The notes under the pieces are model-generated. The model searched no databases. It saw nothing but the letters and a program-made list of their open reading frames with translations, and was not told the DNA's origin. Source: Calamus simplicifolius (Eukaryota > Streptophyta > Magnoliopsida > Arecales > Arecaceae). Taken from it: a stretch of 64,000 nucleotides of DNA. The position numbers were made by a program, and so were the translations under genes. Positions 13,535 to 25,645 of the stretch are shown here, one piece after another (position 1 is the first letter of the stretch; every line of letters begins with the position of its first letter). The stretch spans positions 746,825 through 810,824 of the forward strand of contig UESW01004374.1 of NCBI GenBank assembly GCA_900491605.1, written 5' to 3'.

Positions 13535-13844
13535 GTGCAGTGTAAACCATCACACTACTACCTTTCTTTAATTCTATTATTTATAACAACTAGGATAGCT
13601 TTTTTTGCAACTAAATAATCACTTGATTTCCATAAAAAATCTATCTATGTTCAACATGATGGGCTAATCATTTGCTACTCATTTACTATTACATTGCTAA
13701 AACTGGATCAATGTTTCTTTTGCATCTTGAAAGAACCATGTCTCACTGGTACTCAAAGTTGCACCCCAAGAAAATTCATTGTAACAATTGAAGGCATATA
13801 TATATAATACGTACTAATAGAGGAAAATTCATTTGCATAATAAG
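13535..13844 (+). other. TRN1: TRN1 intron 1, splitting the P-loop
   Basis: Donor 'gcag|gtgcag' at 13535 follows codons for GQEYA. Acceptor 'ataag|aaaaact' at 13844 precedes codons for KTTLCNSI. The intron therefore falls inside the Walker A motif (G-x4-GKT type). With these sites the phases do not join cleanly, one base being lost or gained, which may be another lesion. Confidence 0.65.
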
Positions 13845-14371
13845 AAAAACTACGCTCTGTAACTCCATATATCATAACATTAATTCTACAAAGCTACCTT
13901 ACATGGATCAGATCAGAACTCTAGTGAATCCAGTTGAGCAAATTGGTCGGACAGTTGAGATCAAGATAATGATGATCCATGATGGGAACACAAAGATCTC
14001 AATCTGGAATCTTGGTCGGCAGCATGAAAATTTCACATTACATGATTTCATATTTCCAGGCCATGAAAGTCCCTCATTTTTGCTAATAAATTCCAGCTTG
14101 TTCCGGAAGCCTGCTAATAGAGAACCGAAAAGACCAGAAGAGATTGAAGAAGACCTTCTGTTACTGGCTCAGGTTAATAGTTTCAAACTCAAGAAGAGCA
14201 AGGTCGCAATCCATGCTACCACACATCACCATAGTTCTCACCCACTACGATAAAATGTCCAGACTAGTTGAAGATTTGCTCCCTGCTGCAAATTCCATTC
14301 AAAGGCTCGAGGAGAGATTCCAAGGGTTTGTTGAATTCTACCCTACAGGTTTTACTGTAGATGCGTGATCA

Positions 14372-14445
14372 TCGGCATCAATAAGCAAACTCACACACCA
14401 CCTACGAATCAGCATCAGTAAGCAAACTCACACACCACCTGCGAA
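14372..14445 (+). repeat. TRN1: 37-bp exonic tandem duplication in TRN1
   Basis: Two adjacent copies, 14372-14408 and 14409-14445, differ at three positions. Both contain 'taagcaaactcacacaccac'. 37 is not a multiple of three, so the duplication shifts the frame of the SKLTHHL segment. Confidence 0.9.
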
Positions 14446-15131
14446 ACACCAGTAAAACAATCCTTCAAAGAGTTCCCCAGGTCTACCAACTGTGCAATGA
14501 TTTGGTGAAACTTATATCAGAGTGGAGATCAGAACATTTCAACAAACCAGCGATGAAATGGAACGAGTTCTGTGACTTGTGTCAGCTTAAAGTTCCAGCA
14601 TTAAGAATCCGATCGAGGCGAGATAACCTCAACAAGGTGGACATGCATAGACGTGCAGTAGCGAATTCACTGCATCATATGGGTGAGGTGATTTTCTTTG
14701 AAGACCTTGGATTTCTGATATTGGATTGTGACTGGTTTTGTGGAGAGGTGCTCGGCCAGCTAATAAATTTAGATGCAGGGAAGATGGAGAGAACAGAAAA
14801 AAATGGTTTCATCAGCAGGAAATCATTGGAGAAAATTCTGAGAGCAAGGTTGAAGAGTCAGCAGATTCCTGGGATGGGATCAAAAGTATTTGACAATTTG
14901 GATGCTGATGATCTCATAAAAATGATGTTGAAACTAGAACTTTGCTATGAACAAGATCCTAGAGTTCCGAACACTTTTCTTCTAATACCATCAATTCTCG
15001 AGGAAGGCAGAGAAAGATCGTAGAAGTGGCAGTTGAGTAGTACTCCTGAATGTGCCTATGTCGGCAGACGTCTCGAATGTGATGATTCAACGCACATGTT
15101 TCTGACGGCAGGCTTCTTTCCAAGGCTGCAG

Positions 15132-16034
15132 GTAGTAATCTTTTCAAAACTTTGCGGTTTATATTCATGTACATAGGTATGTATGCATATATGAATATAC
15201 GCTACACAAGGCTCATACTCTCAATATCCAATGGTACAGTATCAGTACTTCGAGTATATGGACCGTTTAGCCCACCAAAACTTAATTAGTATGCACTGAA
15301 ACTAATATAGTGCAGTAAGCTTGGTATCAAACGGCGTTAACCAGTATAATATGCCATGCTTATATGCAAGTAAATCATACACAAGTAGGTGCATACATGT
15401 TTTTGCATTTCGTTTCTACAAATTTCCTACCTCAAAATACCACAAGCCCTTTCCTTGTCAACAAAATCTTGTAATGATATTTATTGGCAATCCATGTATA
15501 TATGGAGCCTGTCTTTAAAAATAATTAAAAAAAATCTGGTTGTTTATTATATGTTTCAAACACTAACTTTCTCATTAACGCCTTCCATGTATGTTCAATT
15601 ATTCTAGAATTACATGCTGTTTCTTTGCCATGCGTGGATATATACATAGAAAATATCTTTTCATTAACGTAGTTCTCATATCTTCATGCATAAAAAATGA
15701 GGTACGATTTTTCATGCAAAATGATTTCAAAATCAGTGATAGCCCAATCAAATTAAAGATCCATACGGTTGATTTTGAGATGGACATAAAAATGGACTAG
15801 AAATGAAAAGAAAGTATATTTGGATATGTATTCTATGCATCTAGTAGGCCGGAAAAGTAACCGCCCTGTTGTGATGGTTCCTGAAATTAGAAACTAATTT
15901 TTATATGTTTTTTGGCAGAAAGATTGAACTTTTTATTCAATAAAAAATTGCTCTCTGATCAGAAATTAAAGATCAGATATTGCAAATCACTGTAAGCGGT
16001 TAATTTGTTAATGATTTTTGTATTGAAAATGCAG
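15132..16034 (+). other. TRN1: TRN1 intron 2 (903 bp)
   Basis: Donor 'ctgcag|gtagta' follows FFPRLQ and acceptor 'aaatgcag|gtgcaa' precedes VQLHNRIF. Both are phase 0 and join the family sequence exactly. The intron is AT-rich and holds no other feature. Confidence 0.85.
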
Positions 16035-17155
16035 GTGCAACTCCACAATAGGATTTTCAGATTGAAGAACCAAACAGGTGCCACTTACAGCCTAGAGAAA
16101 AACCTCATCTCCATAGTGATCGATGGAATCCATGTCTGGGTGGAGCTTGGAGGGCAACTTGCTACTTCATTGATATTCTTGCATGCTCAACAAAGAGTGT
16201 TACTGAAATCCTGAGACTCTTCCACCAGCTCATAATCCCAACAATCCAGAATCTATGTCCAGCCATCACCTTCATAGAAAGTGTTGTCCGGCCAGACTGT
16301 GTCAACTTGCTAATCCCATCAAGATTTCGGAAGTCCCAGTCTGTACCATTGCAACAGCTGAAACAGGCACTCGTTTCCTTGCCTGCAGATGGAATGTATG
16401 ATTACCAGCACACATGGAGTTCGGTAGTAATTAATAACCGACTTGTTTTACAGTTAGGTTTGATTATGCCAGAAATCTGCTTTCAGAGGAGGATTTTTGA
16501 GAAGTGCTTCATCGAAGGTATTATGATCTGCACCATCTTGCCACTGAATTGGTAGTGCCATTCGAAAACACCGACCAACCTCCACCAGTGGTTGTAAATC
16601 ATGAATCTGAAAGCACAGTTGAACCCTCATTGTCAGGCATTGCAAAGGGTGTTGAAGTAGTTCTGCAGAGGCTGAAGATCATCGAGCAGGAAATCAAAGA
16701 CCTGAAGCAGGAGATACAAGGGCTGAGGTATCACGAACACCGACTTCTGATCGAGCTTCACAGGAAAGTGGACTACCTCGTGAACTTCAACATTCAATTG
16801 GAAGAACGAAAAATACCCCACATGTTCTACTTTGTTCAGGTGCAGAATTATTCTAAGAGGCTGGTTACAAGGCTGTTTTCTGGCATGACAGCACTTAGGC
16901 TGCACATGTTATGTGAATTCTGGGGAGAGATGCATGTTGTGGATGACCAAATTGGATGTGAGCTGATGCAAGTAGACAATCAAGCCGTCAGGTGTCTACT
17001 TCCTTACATGAATACATTCATGAAGTGCTGACTTTTGCTCTTAAGATAGGAGCACATTTTGCTGCAGGGATGGGGGAAATGATACCTGGTTTGACTAGGG
17101 AAGTTGCTCATCTGATTGATTCTTCTCTTATTTATGGGGCAGCAGCCATGACTGC

Positions 17156-17433
17156 AGGAGCTGTAGGGGCTGCAGCACTTGGACAAGTTGGAGGAGGAGG
17201 CAGAACCAGAAACAAGAGCACAGGTGGTTCACCAAATATCGCACAAGATATGAAAACTGCTCGGCAATGGCTAGTAGATTTCTTGAAAGGCCACAGGAGC
17301 CGTAGGGGCCGCAGCACTTGGACAAGTTGGAGGAGGAGGCAGAACCAGAAACAAGAGCACGGGTGGTTCACCAAATATCGCATAAGATATGAAAACTGCT
17401 CGGCAATGGCTAGTAGATTTCTTGAAAGGCCAA
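17156..17433 (+). repeat. TRN1: 139-bp exonic tandem duplication in TRN1
   Basis: The segment from 'caggagctgtagggg' at 17156 recurs at 17295 ('caggagccgtagggg') and runs to about 17433. The copies are nearly identical: 'ttggacaagttggaggagga' and 'gctcggcaatggctagtaga' are in both. 139 is not a multiple of three, so the second copy is read in a wrong frame until the STGKDIAEGF segment resumes the family sequence. Confidence 0.93.
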
Positions 17434-17571
17434 AGGATTTCAACTGGCAAAGATATAGCAGAGGGATTTGGTTTATGGAGGGTGAGATACAGAGAGGATG
17501 GGAACATTGCATCGATATGTAAAAGACACATCATGATGAGAGGAAATGAAGTCATTGAGGTACTGATTTAA

Positions 17572-18240
17572 AAAAGCAACTGAAGTTGCATATAGTTCCC
17601 CCAAGCATATGAAACCAACTCATAGTTATGTACACTTGCACAATATGTGGTTCAGTCCCTCCCAAGACTTTCAAGCTTCCCACTAGCTTTAGAATTTGAG
17701 TAATGATCTGCATCTAAATTCAAGCTTCAGAAGAAATGTACAACTAAAACACATGCAAGAAACGAGATTAATACTAATCATATGTCATGTTTGGGTTTGC
17801 ACTTGAGGAATCTATATTTTTTCACATAACAAGGAGGCATATATATTTCTAATAAATGTAATTATTGGAAAATATTTGCAGCATTGTTTCTAACTTTGTT
17901 TCATCTTTGCAGGGTATGCTGGTCTAAATCTAACAAAAATGAAGCTTGAAAATATAGTGACCCTGAGGACATGCTCAGAATTATGATTATTGATGTGGCT
18001 GATATTTTATGCGGAGCTATTGACACACTTTTATAATTTTTAGGATATAGGTATTTTAAAAGTATAGAAAGATATTTAGTAGGATATTAAAAGAACATTT
18101 AAAAACATCAAGTATTGTAAAGATATAATGGGATGGGAGTATGTGAGAACAATGAAAAATTTTATATGCCTATTTTTATACGTACGTAGTTTTTAGGATT
18201 AGGATTTTTAGGAGAAATTATTTATAGTTTGCATTAAGTT
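17572..18240. other. Downstream of TRN1, no gene seen
   Basis: AT-rich intergenic DNA. I see no coding region or repeat here. Confidence 0.5.
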
Positions 18241-18560
18241 CGATCCATAGGCCCCTCTGAAATGGTCACATTGCACGTGTTTAGCCAACTTGTCTCATCT
18301 AGCCGAGTTGTCCTAAATTGTAACACGTGGTTCCGACAAATGGTTCCACGCTTGGTTGGGGTCTCTTTTTGAGCACGGGCTCATACTGCCCTTTATTCTC
18401 GAAGCTTCCTTCCGCTTCCGGTCTCCTCCTTTCCCTTTAGTCTCCTCCTTCATCTTTCAATGACCTCCTTTATCTGATTTCAGTCCAAAAATAAATCTTG
18501 AAGGATAAATTTAAGAAATTTTGGTGGCATCGACGAATATAGGACGAGCAAGGTAAGGAA
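18241..18560 (+). promoter_or_regulatory. Possible promoter and 5' leader with two G-boxes
   Basis: Two CACGTG G-box palindromes lie 50 bp apart, at 18274-18279 and 18324-18329. They are followed by a CT-rich leader-like tract (about 18395-18470) and a possible splice donor 'gagcaag|gtaaggaac' near 18550. The next recognisable acceptor is 'tttcag|gttcaaaa' at 19855, which opens a TIGR01589-type exon. Promoter and 5' UTR exon of that gene fragment is a plausible but unproven reading. Confidence 0.4.
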
Positions 18561-19855
18561 CTCCTCTCCTCTAATTTTTATATGCAAGTACGATGCAAAA
18601 TTTCTTCCATATTTCTTTCATCCTGCAAGATTAAATTTCTCCCATGCTTGTCTCATGATGCAAAGCTATTCTTCTTTTCGTGAAAGATCCATATTTTTAA
18701 AATTATTTGATGATTATATTCCTATTTATGTTTTGATAGGTGTTTTTGTTAAAAAAAAAAAAACTCTGATGCCCTCTTTGAATTTTTGCCCGATAACTCC
18801 ATCTAATGAACTCGATCCATTCGACTCTTAGGAACGAAAATCTTAGCTAGTTATTGTTTTTTGTCTTTATTACTGTTTTGATATGTATTAAGCTTCAAAA
18901 GTTTGAATTTTTAAGTGATCGATTGGTTTTACCGGTTTCAATTGATGAGAACTTTTACTATTGTTATTTGGATATTTCTACATATATGCTTTAATAACGG
19001 ATCATCATTTTGGGCATTAACTGATGCTGTTAGTGTAGTTTTTCCGTCAGAACTTTGTGTTTGAGCATCAGAAATATGTCTTTGTGGTGCATGCATTGAG
19101 ACACTGCTGAATAGGGATCAGCAAAATCTGGCCTCTGGTTGCAAAATTTCTTGAGAACAGGAGGGAAGATGTATAGTGGAGAAGTGCGGAAGGTGTCTTG
19201 TCAAGATATACAACTTGTAAGAAAGTTTTGACACCTTCCCCTGATAAATATATATGCACATATGCATACTCATAAACACATATATATTACAGCCTATCCT
19301 ATTACGTTTTAGCCAAATAGGCTGTAAGTTACCAATACTTTGTTGTCAGTGATTACCTTTTGCTACTCTTGAACCATATCTTATCTCAGTTCTTGTGGTG
19401 CCTGAATGCCATGGCCCGTGATTGAGTTGCTTGATCATGCATTTACTTATCACCACTTGCCATATCTAGTTAACCATCTCCCTTTTCATCATGTGAATTT
19501 ATTTGAGACTCCTGAAATACCTTATCTACTAATATGCCTATTTATTTCTGGTTTGTTCTTTCATTTTTCCAATTTCTCCTAGTCAAATAATTATTTAACC
19601 AACTTTAGTTCTCTGTTTGAACACTATCTTATTTTTTTTAATTCACTGGTTAGGGATTGTGTTTACATTGAGTATAGCAAGTTATGTTGACATAACTTTC
19701 ACTGTCTGTAATGCGCTTAGTTTAATCACTATAGCTAGTTTCACTAAAAAGGCGTCTAAGCAAAAAAACTTTCATTTCACTCTAACATAGGGTAAACAGA
19801 AACAACTTTTGATCCCTTAAATATTTTTTCTTATGTTTCTTATTTTTGGTTTCAG
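18561..19855. other. Possible intron before the TIGR01589/kinesin chimera
   Basis: AT-rich, no coding region recognised. It ends at a good acceptor (pyrimidine-rich, 'tttggtttcag'). Confidence 0.4.
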
Positions 19856-19945
19856 GTTCAAAATCTTATTGAGCGTTGTCTTCAGCTCTATATGAATCAA
19901 AAAGTAGTGGACACACTCTCTCTCCAAGCAAAGATACTGGAAATG
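19856..19945 (+). pseudogene. Exon fragment of a TIGR01589-domain plant gene
   Basis: Directly after the acceptor, the frame reads VQNLIERCLQLYMNQK then VVDTLSLQAKI. This is the highly conserved start of the plant-specific domain TIGR01589, whose function is unknown. The match ends near 19945, where the kinesin-like reading in another frame takes over. One family residue (the Glu after NQK) is missing. The rest of the domain (VWQKLEEEN type) is absent, so only one exon's worth was kept. Confidence 0.75.
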
Positions 19946-22211
19946 AACAGCCCCAACATTCATCTAGAAAGTCCAGTAGAATTGATGAAGTGCATTCTGA
20001 AATATGCAAACCTCAAATGCCTGGCAATGGTAGAGCTGTATCTACTAAAGTTTGCCATGATGTTTCTAGTAGTGCAGGAAATGAACAGCTTCTACATTCA
20101 TCTAGAAAGTCCACTCTTTCAGTCATTCCCTACCAACAATTGCCCGTACTTCAAGACCTCACCTTATGTTCATCTCCTAAGATCAATAATAATTGGAAGA
20201 CAAGCATCATATCATCAGGAGTTTCAGCTGAAAAGAGCAATGCATCTGAGACCATAAAGAAGAGTGACCTTATCAGATCTTCCTTGCAGTGAGCAAAGTC
20301 AGCCCAACCGAGTCATTGGCTGCCAGCCTCCACAAAGGGTTGCAGATTATAGACTATATCATCAGCAGAATTCAGCTACAAAAAAGTTCATCTGTTGGAT
20401 TTTCCTTTGAACACTTGACATTGACAGTGGTCACAGTTGACACTGGCATGCAAACGTTGCCTGGGGATGGAGGCACAGCTCAACCTTTCCTGTGTTCAAC
20501 CTGTAAGAAAGCAATAGATATCAATGTTATCAAATCAGTGCGTGATAACTCAGAGCAGATTGTACAGGTCAATAGAGCAGGTTCAGCTGAGGTATGGTAG
20601 AAACCTGAGCTTAAGGAATGTCGAGAAATCCTATTTATTGCTTACTCACTATTTTGGCCTGTCTTGTGGCTAAATCAGGATGACGATAAAATATCTGCAA
20701 GTACTACCAGGGGAGAAATGGAACTTGAAGCTCTCTGTTCCGAGCAGGCAGCTACAATCAAGCATCTGTGAATGCCCTGGTAATTCCTTTATAAAAGAAT
20801 ATCATTATTGATCCTGGCCGAAAATACTTATTATAGTCGACTTAGATACAATTATTGCTGAAAAATTGTGCAGGTTGACGAGTATAAACAAAAATAGGTG
20901 AAAACCTTAAATAGGGAACAGAATCAAGATGCTGTAAACTTAACTGATGATGTTATGGCAATTAAGGAGAACAAAATTGAAGAATGCATGGTAGGTCCAT
21001 CTAGCTTGTCTTCTTGCTGTCTTTGATTTTTATTTTGTTACTCATAACTATTGACTTGTTGCAGCTTTTGAACCACAACTCTACGGATTCTATTGACATG
21101 AGTGAGAAAGAAGCACTTCTTATGGAAATTCAAAGCTTAAGAAGCCAGCTTAAGTCCTATTGGATGCTTCTGCCAATGATTCTCTTCTCAAGAAAATTAG
21201 AAATGGTGGCACCCTTCCTTCAGATAAAGGAGTGGATGAGCTTGAGAAGGAAAGACAAAGGTGGACAGAGTCAAAGAGCAGGTGGATATCTCTAACTGAA
21301 GAGTTGAGACTTGATCTTGAATCCAATCGCAGGCTTGAAGAGAAGAAAGAGATTGAACTTGGTCTTGAAAAGAAATGCACGGCAGAGTTGGATGATGTGC
21401 TGCAGTGAGGCAGACTTGGGCATGCTAGGATCATCGAACACTATGCAGAGCTGCAGGAGAAATACGATTATCTGCTTGAGAGGCACAGAAAAGTCATGGA
21501 AGGAATTGCAGAGGTGAAAAAGGCAGATGCAAAAGTAGGACGCAAAGGTTTTGGCACTACTTTTGCTGCAGCTCTTGCTGCAGAGCTCTCCACTGTGAGA
21601 ATTGATAGAGAAAAAGAGAGGGCGAACCTAAAGGATAGGAAATTAAGAATTCAGCTCCGGGACACTGCAGAAACTGTCTATGCTGCTTGAGAACTACTTG
21701 TGCGACTGAGGGAAGCAGAAGAAGCAGTTGCAGTAACCGAGGTTGGTTGGTTGGTTGGTTTTACTAAAAAAGAATTTGAATGTGTCTAACTGTCCACTTT
21801 TTAAATGATTCAAGCACTTTGAATGTGTGCTTGCATCATCTCTCATTGGAGTAGTATGTATGAAGTTAAGGCCTCTGAGATAGTTTGTGCATTGGAAGGT
21901 AAAAGAAGTCATGATAAGAGTAATATATACTTTAAGACTAACAACAACGTTTAATATCTTCGATGCAGGAGAAGTATTGGAGAGCCCAACAGGAGGTGGA
22001 GAAGCTGAAGAAGCAAATGGAGAAGATGAAGAGAAACCATGCAATGGAGATGGTCACCATGAAGCATTACCTTGCAGAGAGTCGACTGCCAGAGTCTACT
22101 TTGGAGCCCTTCTACCGCCAAGAAGAGACTGCAATCAAAGAACACCAACGAGCTCCACAGCCGAATGATGATGAAGCATGGAGAAATTCATTCACACCTT
22201 TGTATCTGTAG
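19905..22211 (+). pseudogene. Kinesin-12 (phragmoplast kinesin, PAKRP1-like) C-terminal pseudogene
   Basis: Kinesin-12 motors organise phragmoplast microtubules in plant cytokinesis. Only the C-terminal stalk is present; no motor domain is seen. Recognisable segments are SPTESLAASLHKGLQIIDY, ELEALCSEQAATIKHL, DSLLKKI, ARIIEHYAELQEKY, AALAAELSTVRIDREKER and MKRNHAMEMVTMKHYLAESR, ending SFTPLYL. Exons are about 19905-20591, 20679-20779, 20874-20990, 21065-21741 and 21969-22211, with consistent GT/AG sites. Lesions are a frameshift near 20290, compensating shifts near 20355-20390, a 2-bp gain near 20770 and stops at 20896 (Gln to TAG), 21406 (TGA) and 21688 (Gly to TGA), plus a shift near 21160. 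The 5' edge runs into the TIGR01589 exon. The exact kinesin-12 subclass is uncertain. Confidence 0.85.
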
Positions 22212-23830
22212 AGCTTACGACTGCAAGTTTGGAGGACTTTGGAATTCGATGTGTGAATTTAAAAGGGATGAACCAATGTCAACCGGTTGTGGTTGATTAG
22301 GGATTTGGCTCGGGTCCCAGAGTTGGAGTTTGGCATGGTTCGGACGATATGCAGCTGAAACTGAGAAGTTTTCATGTTTTCACTTGCTTCTGGTGTTTGC
22401 ATTCATTTATTCTGTAATAATAGAAAGACCTATGTGCCTAAAGCTTTTACAATTGCAGTACAACTCAGAGATCTGGCTTGAGATTGTAAGATATGACTTG
22501 CCTTGAGATTTGAATATGGATTTGATTCGGATGATTAAGTATATTAGTCAAAATGTGAAACCAATCGTAAATTATCATCCAGCATATTTCAAAATTTTCT
22601 TACATTGTTATATTAACTCGTTTTAATAATAAATTCAAATGTAGTTAATCTTCTATTTATACTATTGATTAAAGTTACGTTTCTATTCAAATTCATATGT
22701 GTTTATTAGTATTTGTGTTTGGACTATTTTTCATCAATGCAACTTGGAAAACCCAATGGATCACGTAAACAAATTATAAATTTGATTTCCTTAGACCTAA
22801 ACATGATTTAACCTTGTTCTTAATTTTTAAAAAATGACGATAGATTAAACCAAATTAAGAAAAAAGGGAAATTTTGAGGGCATATTAAAATATTGAGGAG
22901 AGATTAAAAGAAATTAAGAAAAAAGGAAATTTTAAGGGCAGATTAAAAAATTGAGGAGAGAATAAAAGAAAATAAGAAAAAAGGGAAAATTTGAAAGAGA
23001 ATAAAAAAATTAAAAGGAAGAAAATAAAAGAGTGAAAAAAGAAAGAGATTTGATGCCAATTTTTAATATTTCTAAATTTTTATTTTTTCATCCAATTTTA
23101 AATTTTGACCAATTTTATTATTTTATATTTTATTATTTTTTCTCAAGAGATGATCTAACCCAAATTTTATTTTTTAAAAAATTGGGATGAGACTAAAAGA
23201 AACTAAGAAAAGGAGAAAATTTTTGAAAGAACATAAAACATTATAAGGAATAACAAAAATAGTAAAAAAAATAAAATTATTTTTTAAAATTATTTTATAT
23301 TGATGCCAATTTTGTAAAATTTTTCTAAATATTCATTTTTTCACCCTTTTTAAACCAATATTTATCATTTTCAATTTTTAATATGTTTTCAATTTTTTCT
23401 CAAGAGATGATTTAACCATTTTTATTTTTTTTTAAATCTAGAAGAAATTAAAGAAAGGAATAAAAGAAGAAAAATTTGAAATAGAATAAAAAAATAATTT
23501 GGAAAAAAATAAAAGGGTGAAAAGAATTAAAGGAATTTTTAAAAATTTTAAAAAATTGGTACCAATTCTTTTAAATTTTTATAAACTTTTATTTTTTTCA
23601 CCAATTTTTATCATTTTCTTCTTCTTTTTTTCAAGAGATTATTTATCCTTATTTTATTTTTTAAAAAATAGAAAAGAGATTAAAGAAATTTAGAAAAAGA
23701 AGAAAAAAATTGAAGAAATAAACAAATTTAAAACAAAGACATTAAAATTTTAGAAAAAATAGAAAGTCAAAATAGACTTTAAACTTTTTAAAAATTCAAC
23801 TTGATAAAATACGAAAAGGTATAAATCTAT
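22212..23830 (+). repeat. Kinesin 3' region and AT-rich downstream block, duplicated at 41.29-42.83 kb
   Basis: 22218-23757 is repeated almost base for base at 41288-42829. It begins as a 3' UTR, with a possible poly(A) signal region near 22415 ('ctgtaataatag'). From about 22850 it becomes A/T-rich with three imperfect ~240-bp internal repeats marked by 'tctcaagagat' at about 23140, 23398 and 23628. Confidence 0.85.
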
Positions 23831-25200
23831 GCAAGCTATCTTTTATAATTAGGATTAATTCTTCTTAGCCTCTCTTACTACACTATATTTGCGCTTCTCA
23901 TAAAAAAAAAATAGTAATTGGCCTCTTAATTGCAATTTATCACACTATCATTTAAATCGATATTAAAGTTAATGAAAAAAATGATCACATGTGGTCACAA
24001 AACTCTTATATCACTGCAAAAGAGTAAATCAATAGATGCCAAAAAATAATCATAAAATAATATATGCAAACCTATTTAAAGTTGATATCACATGATTAGA
24101 TCAATTACATGATTTTTTTGTTAACTTTAATGGCTATTTAAACAATAACAGTAAAGTATAAATTAAATTTATATTTTATTCATGAATATTTTATTAGTAA
24201 CAATAAATTTATTTTATTAAAATATATGACTTTATTATAAAATATTCATTATTATAATATATATATATATATATATTCATAAATTTTAAATTAGCTTTAT
24301 TTTAATTTTGAAAATATTGAATGTAGTAATATTATATTAGCAGTATACATTATTAATAATATATTTAATAAAAAATCATTAATAATAATTATTTTTAATA
24401 AATACAATATTTTATTAATAAATAAATGATATTTATGTAAATATTAATATGTTAAATAAAATAGATATTAATGTAATAAATATTTAATAAATATATAAAA
24501 TAAAGATAAAAAATAACATTATTTTAAATAAATATTTATGGAAATATTGTTTTTTAATATTTATGTAAATATGTTGGTATGTAAGCAAAATTAAATGTTT
24601 TGATTAATTTCAAAGTGGATTTTAAGAGGGAATCTGTAAATGACATATCTAGAGGTGGAGTTTATAAATAATCACTTTTGGGGATTTGTAAATTTCATGA
24701 AATTTTAGAAATTTTATTTTGAAAATAGCAAAAGAAAGAATTTGATTTTTAAAATTTAAAATCCATATTTTCAATAAAATTTCTTCTAAAAATTCTTCAT
24801 CCAAACTTGCCCTTAAGTAATTTTGAAATTATGACTTGGATTTATAACATGTTGCTAGGGCCATAGTGTTAGGTTGTCTTGCTTTGGTCTTATACATCTT
24901 TTGTGTTTCTTGCACAAGAATCTGGGTCCAACAAAGAAGTTAGTTGTTGAAGGTTATGTTAATATTGATAATCACAAACTCCTGAAAGTGATGTTATTTA
25001 AACGTCAATTATTTCATTTATGACAAAATTCAATCCTTTGTGATGAGTATGAGGCAATTAGCTCCAAGAAATCAGGATGATAATTACTAATAGCAAGTTG
25101 GGTATTTGTTAAAACAAGTTGGCTTATTCATATTGACTAAGGCATGAAGTATGGTTAAAGCAAATTAGTTCTTTTGAAAGGATTTTTTTTTCGCTAACTA
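23831..25200. other. Very AT-rich gene-free stretch
   Basis: No coding region. There is an (AT)n microsatellite at about 24257-24276 ('atatatatatatatatat'). 24290-24560 is low-complexity TAAATATT-type sequence. Confidence 0.6.
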
Positions 25201-25645
25201 TTTTGAGTTATGTTCTTGGATGCGCTGCACTCTGTGGAAGCCCGCGTACATAGCATCACATGCCAAAGTTGATAAGGCGCGCCAGAAAGTTAGACCGCGA
25301 TATGCTTCCCTGCGTGAATTTCATATCTTCGTAAATGTTTCGCACCCACCTGACCGATGCCATTCCGGGGGAATTTCTATTTGCACCGCTTGGATTGCTA
25401 TGTGCATCCCTGCTTAACAAAAAGAAACCCAATTTTACCCTTATAAAAATAGACCAAAATGTCCCTATTTTTACTCTCTGCAACCCTCAACAAAAACAGC
25501 TCTCCCTCCCAACGCACACCCACCCGCCCTCCCCCTCCCCTCCCCCTCCCCCCACTCCTCTCCTCTCCAAACTAACGGAAAAAAAGAATTGCTCAATCAA
25601 TCCGTTGAGTCTTTGTTTGAAGATATTTCAACCCTTAATTAAATA
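25201..25645 (+). promoter_or_regulatory. Putative promoter and 5' UTR of the MULE gene
   Basis: Base composition changes abruptly near 25210 to a GC-richer segment. A TATA box (TATAAAAAT) lies at 25442-25450. It is followed by a CT-rich leader including the pyrimidine tract 25505-25560 ('ccctccccctcccctccccc'), a common form of plant 5' UTR. The MULE start codon is at 25646. No terminal inverted repeat could be confirmed. Confidence 0.55.

Larger units (their letters stand above)
12030..17571 (+). pseudogene. TRN1: TORNADO 1 (LOPPED 1) pseudogene, full length with introns
   Basis: TRN1 is a plant leucine-rich-repeat protein with a ROCO-like P-loop domain, acting with the tetraspanin TRN2 in leaf and vascular patterning and auxin transport. 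Three exons are visible: 12030-13534, 13845-15131 and 16035-17571. They encode in order the N-terminal segment (SSEQNIRDLHW), the LRR part (LDMTGIRLKS, LDGNWFGG), the P-loop region (CRVFFCGQEYAG then KTTLC), RTLVNPVEQ, the COR-like part and the C-terminus (FALKIGAHFAAGMGEM, STGKDIAEGFGLWRVRYR, ending EVIEVLI). Without two tandem duplications the exons total about 1,384 codons, close to the roughly 1,380 of the family. In-frame stops lie at 12465, 12691, 14366, 15021 and 16498. Frameshifts lie near 12500, 12693, 13255, 14155, 16160, 16455 and 17029. Introns are kept, so this is a duplicated rather than processed copy. Assembly indel errors could explain some shifts, but not the stops or duplications. 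Confidence 0.92.

Noticed and set aside
21742..21757. (GGTT)n run as a telomere-like or G-quadruplex signal
   Set aside because: It has only four short units at an intron donor, is shared with the duplicate at 43104, and shows no further support.
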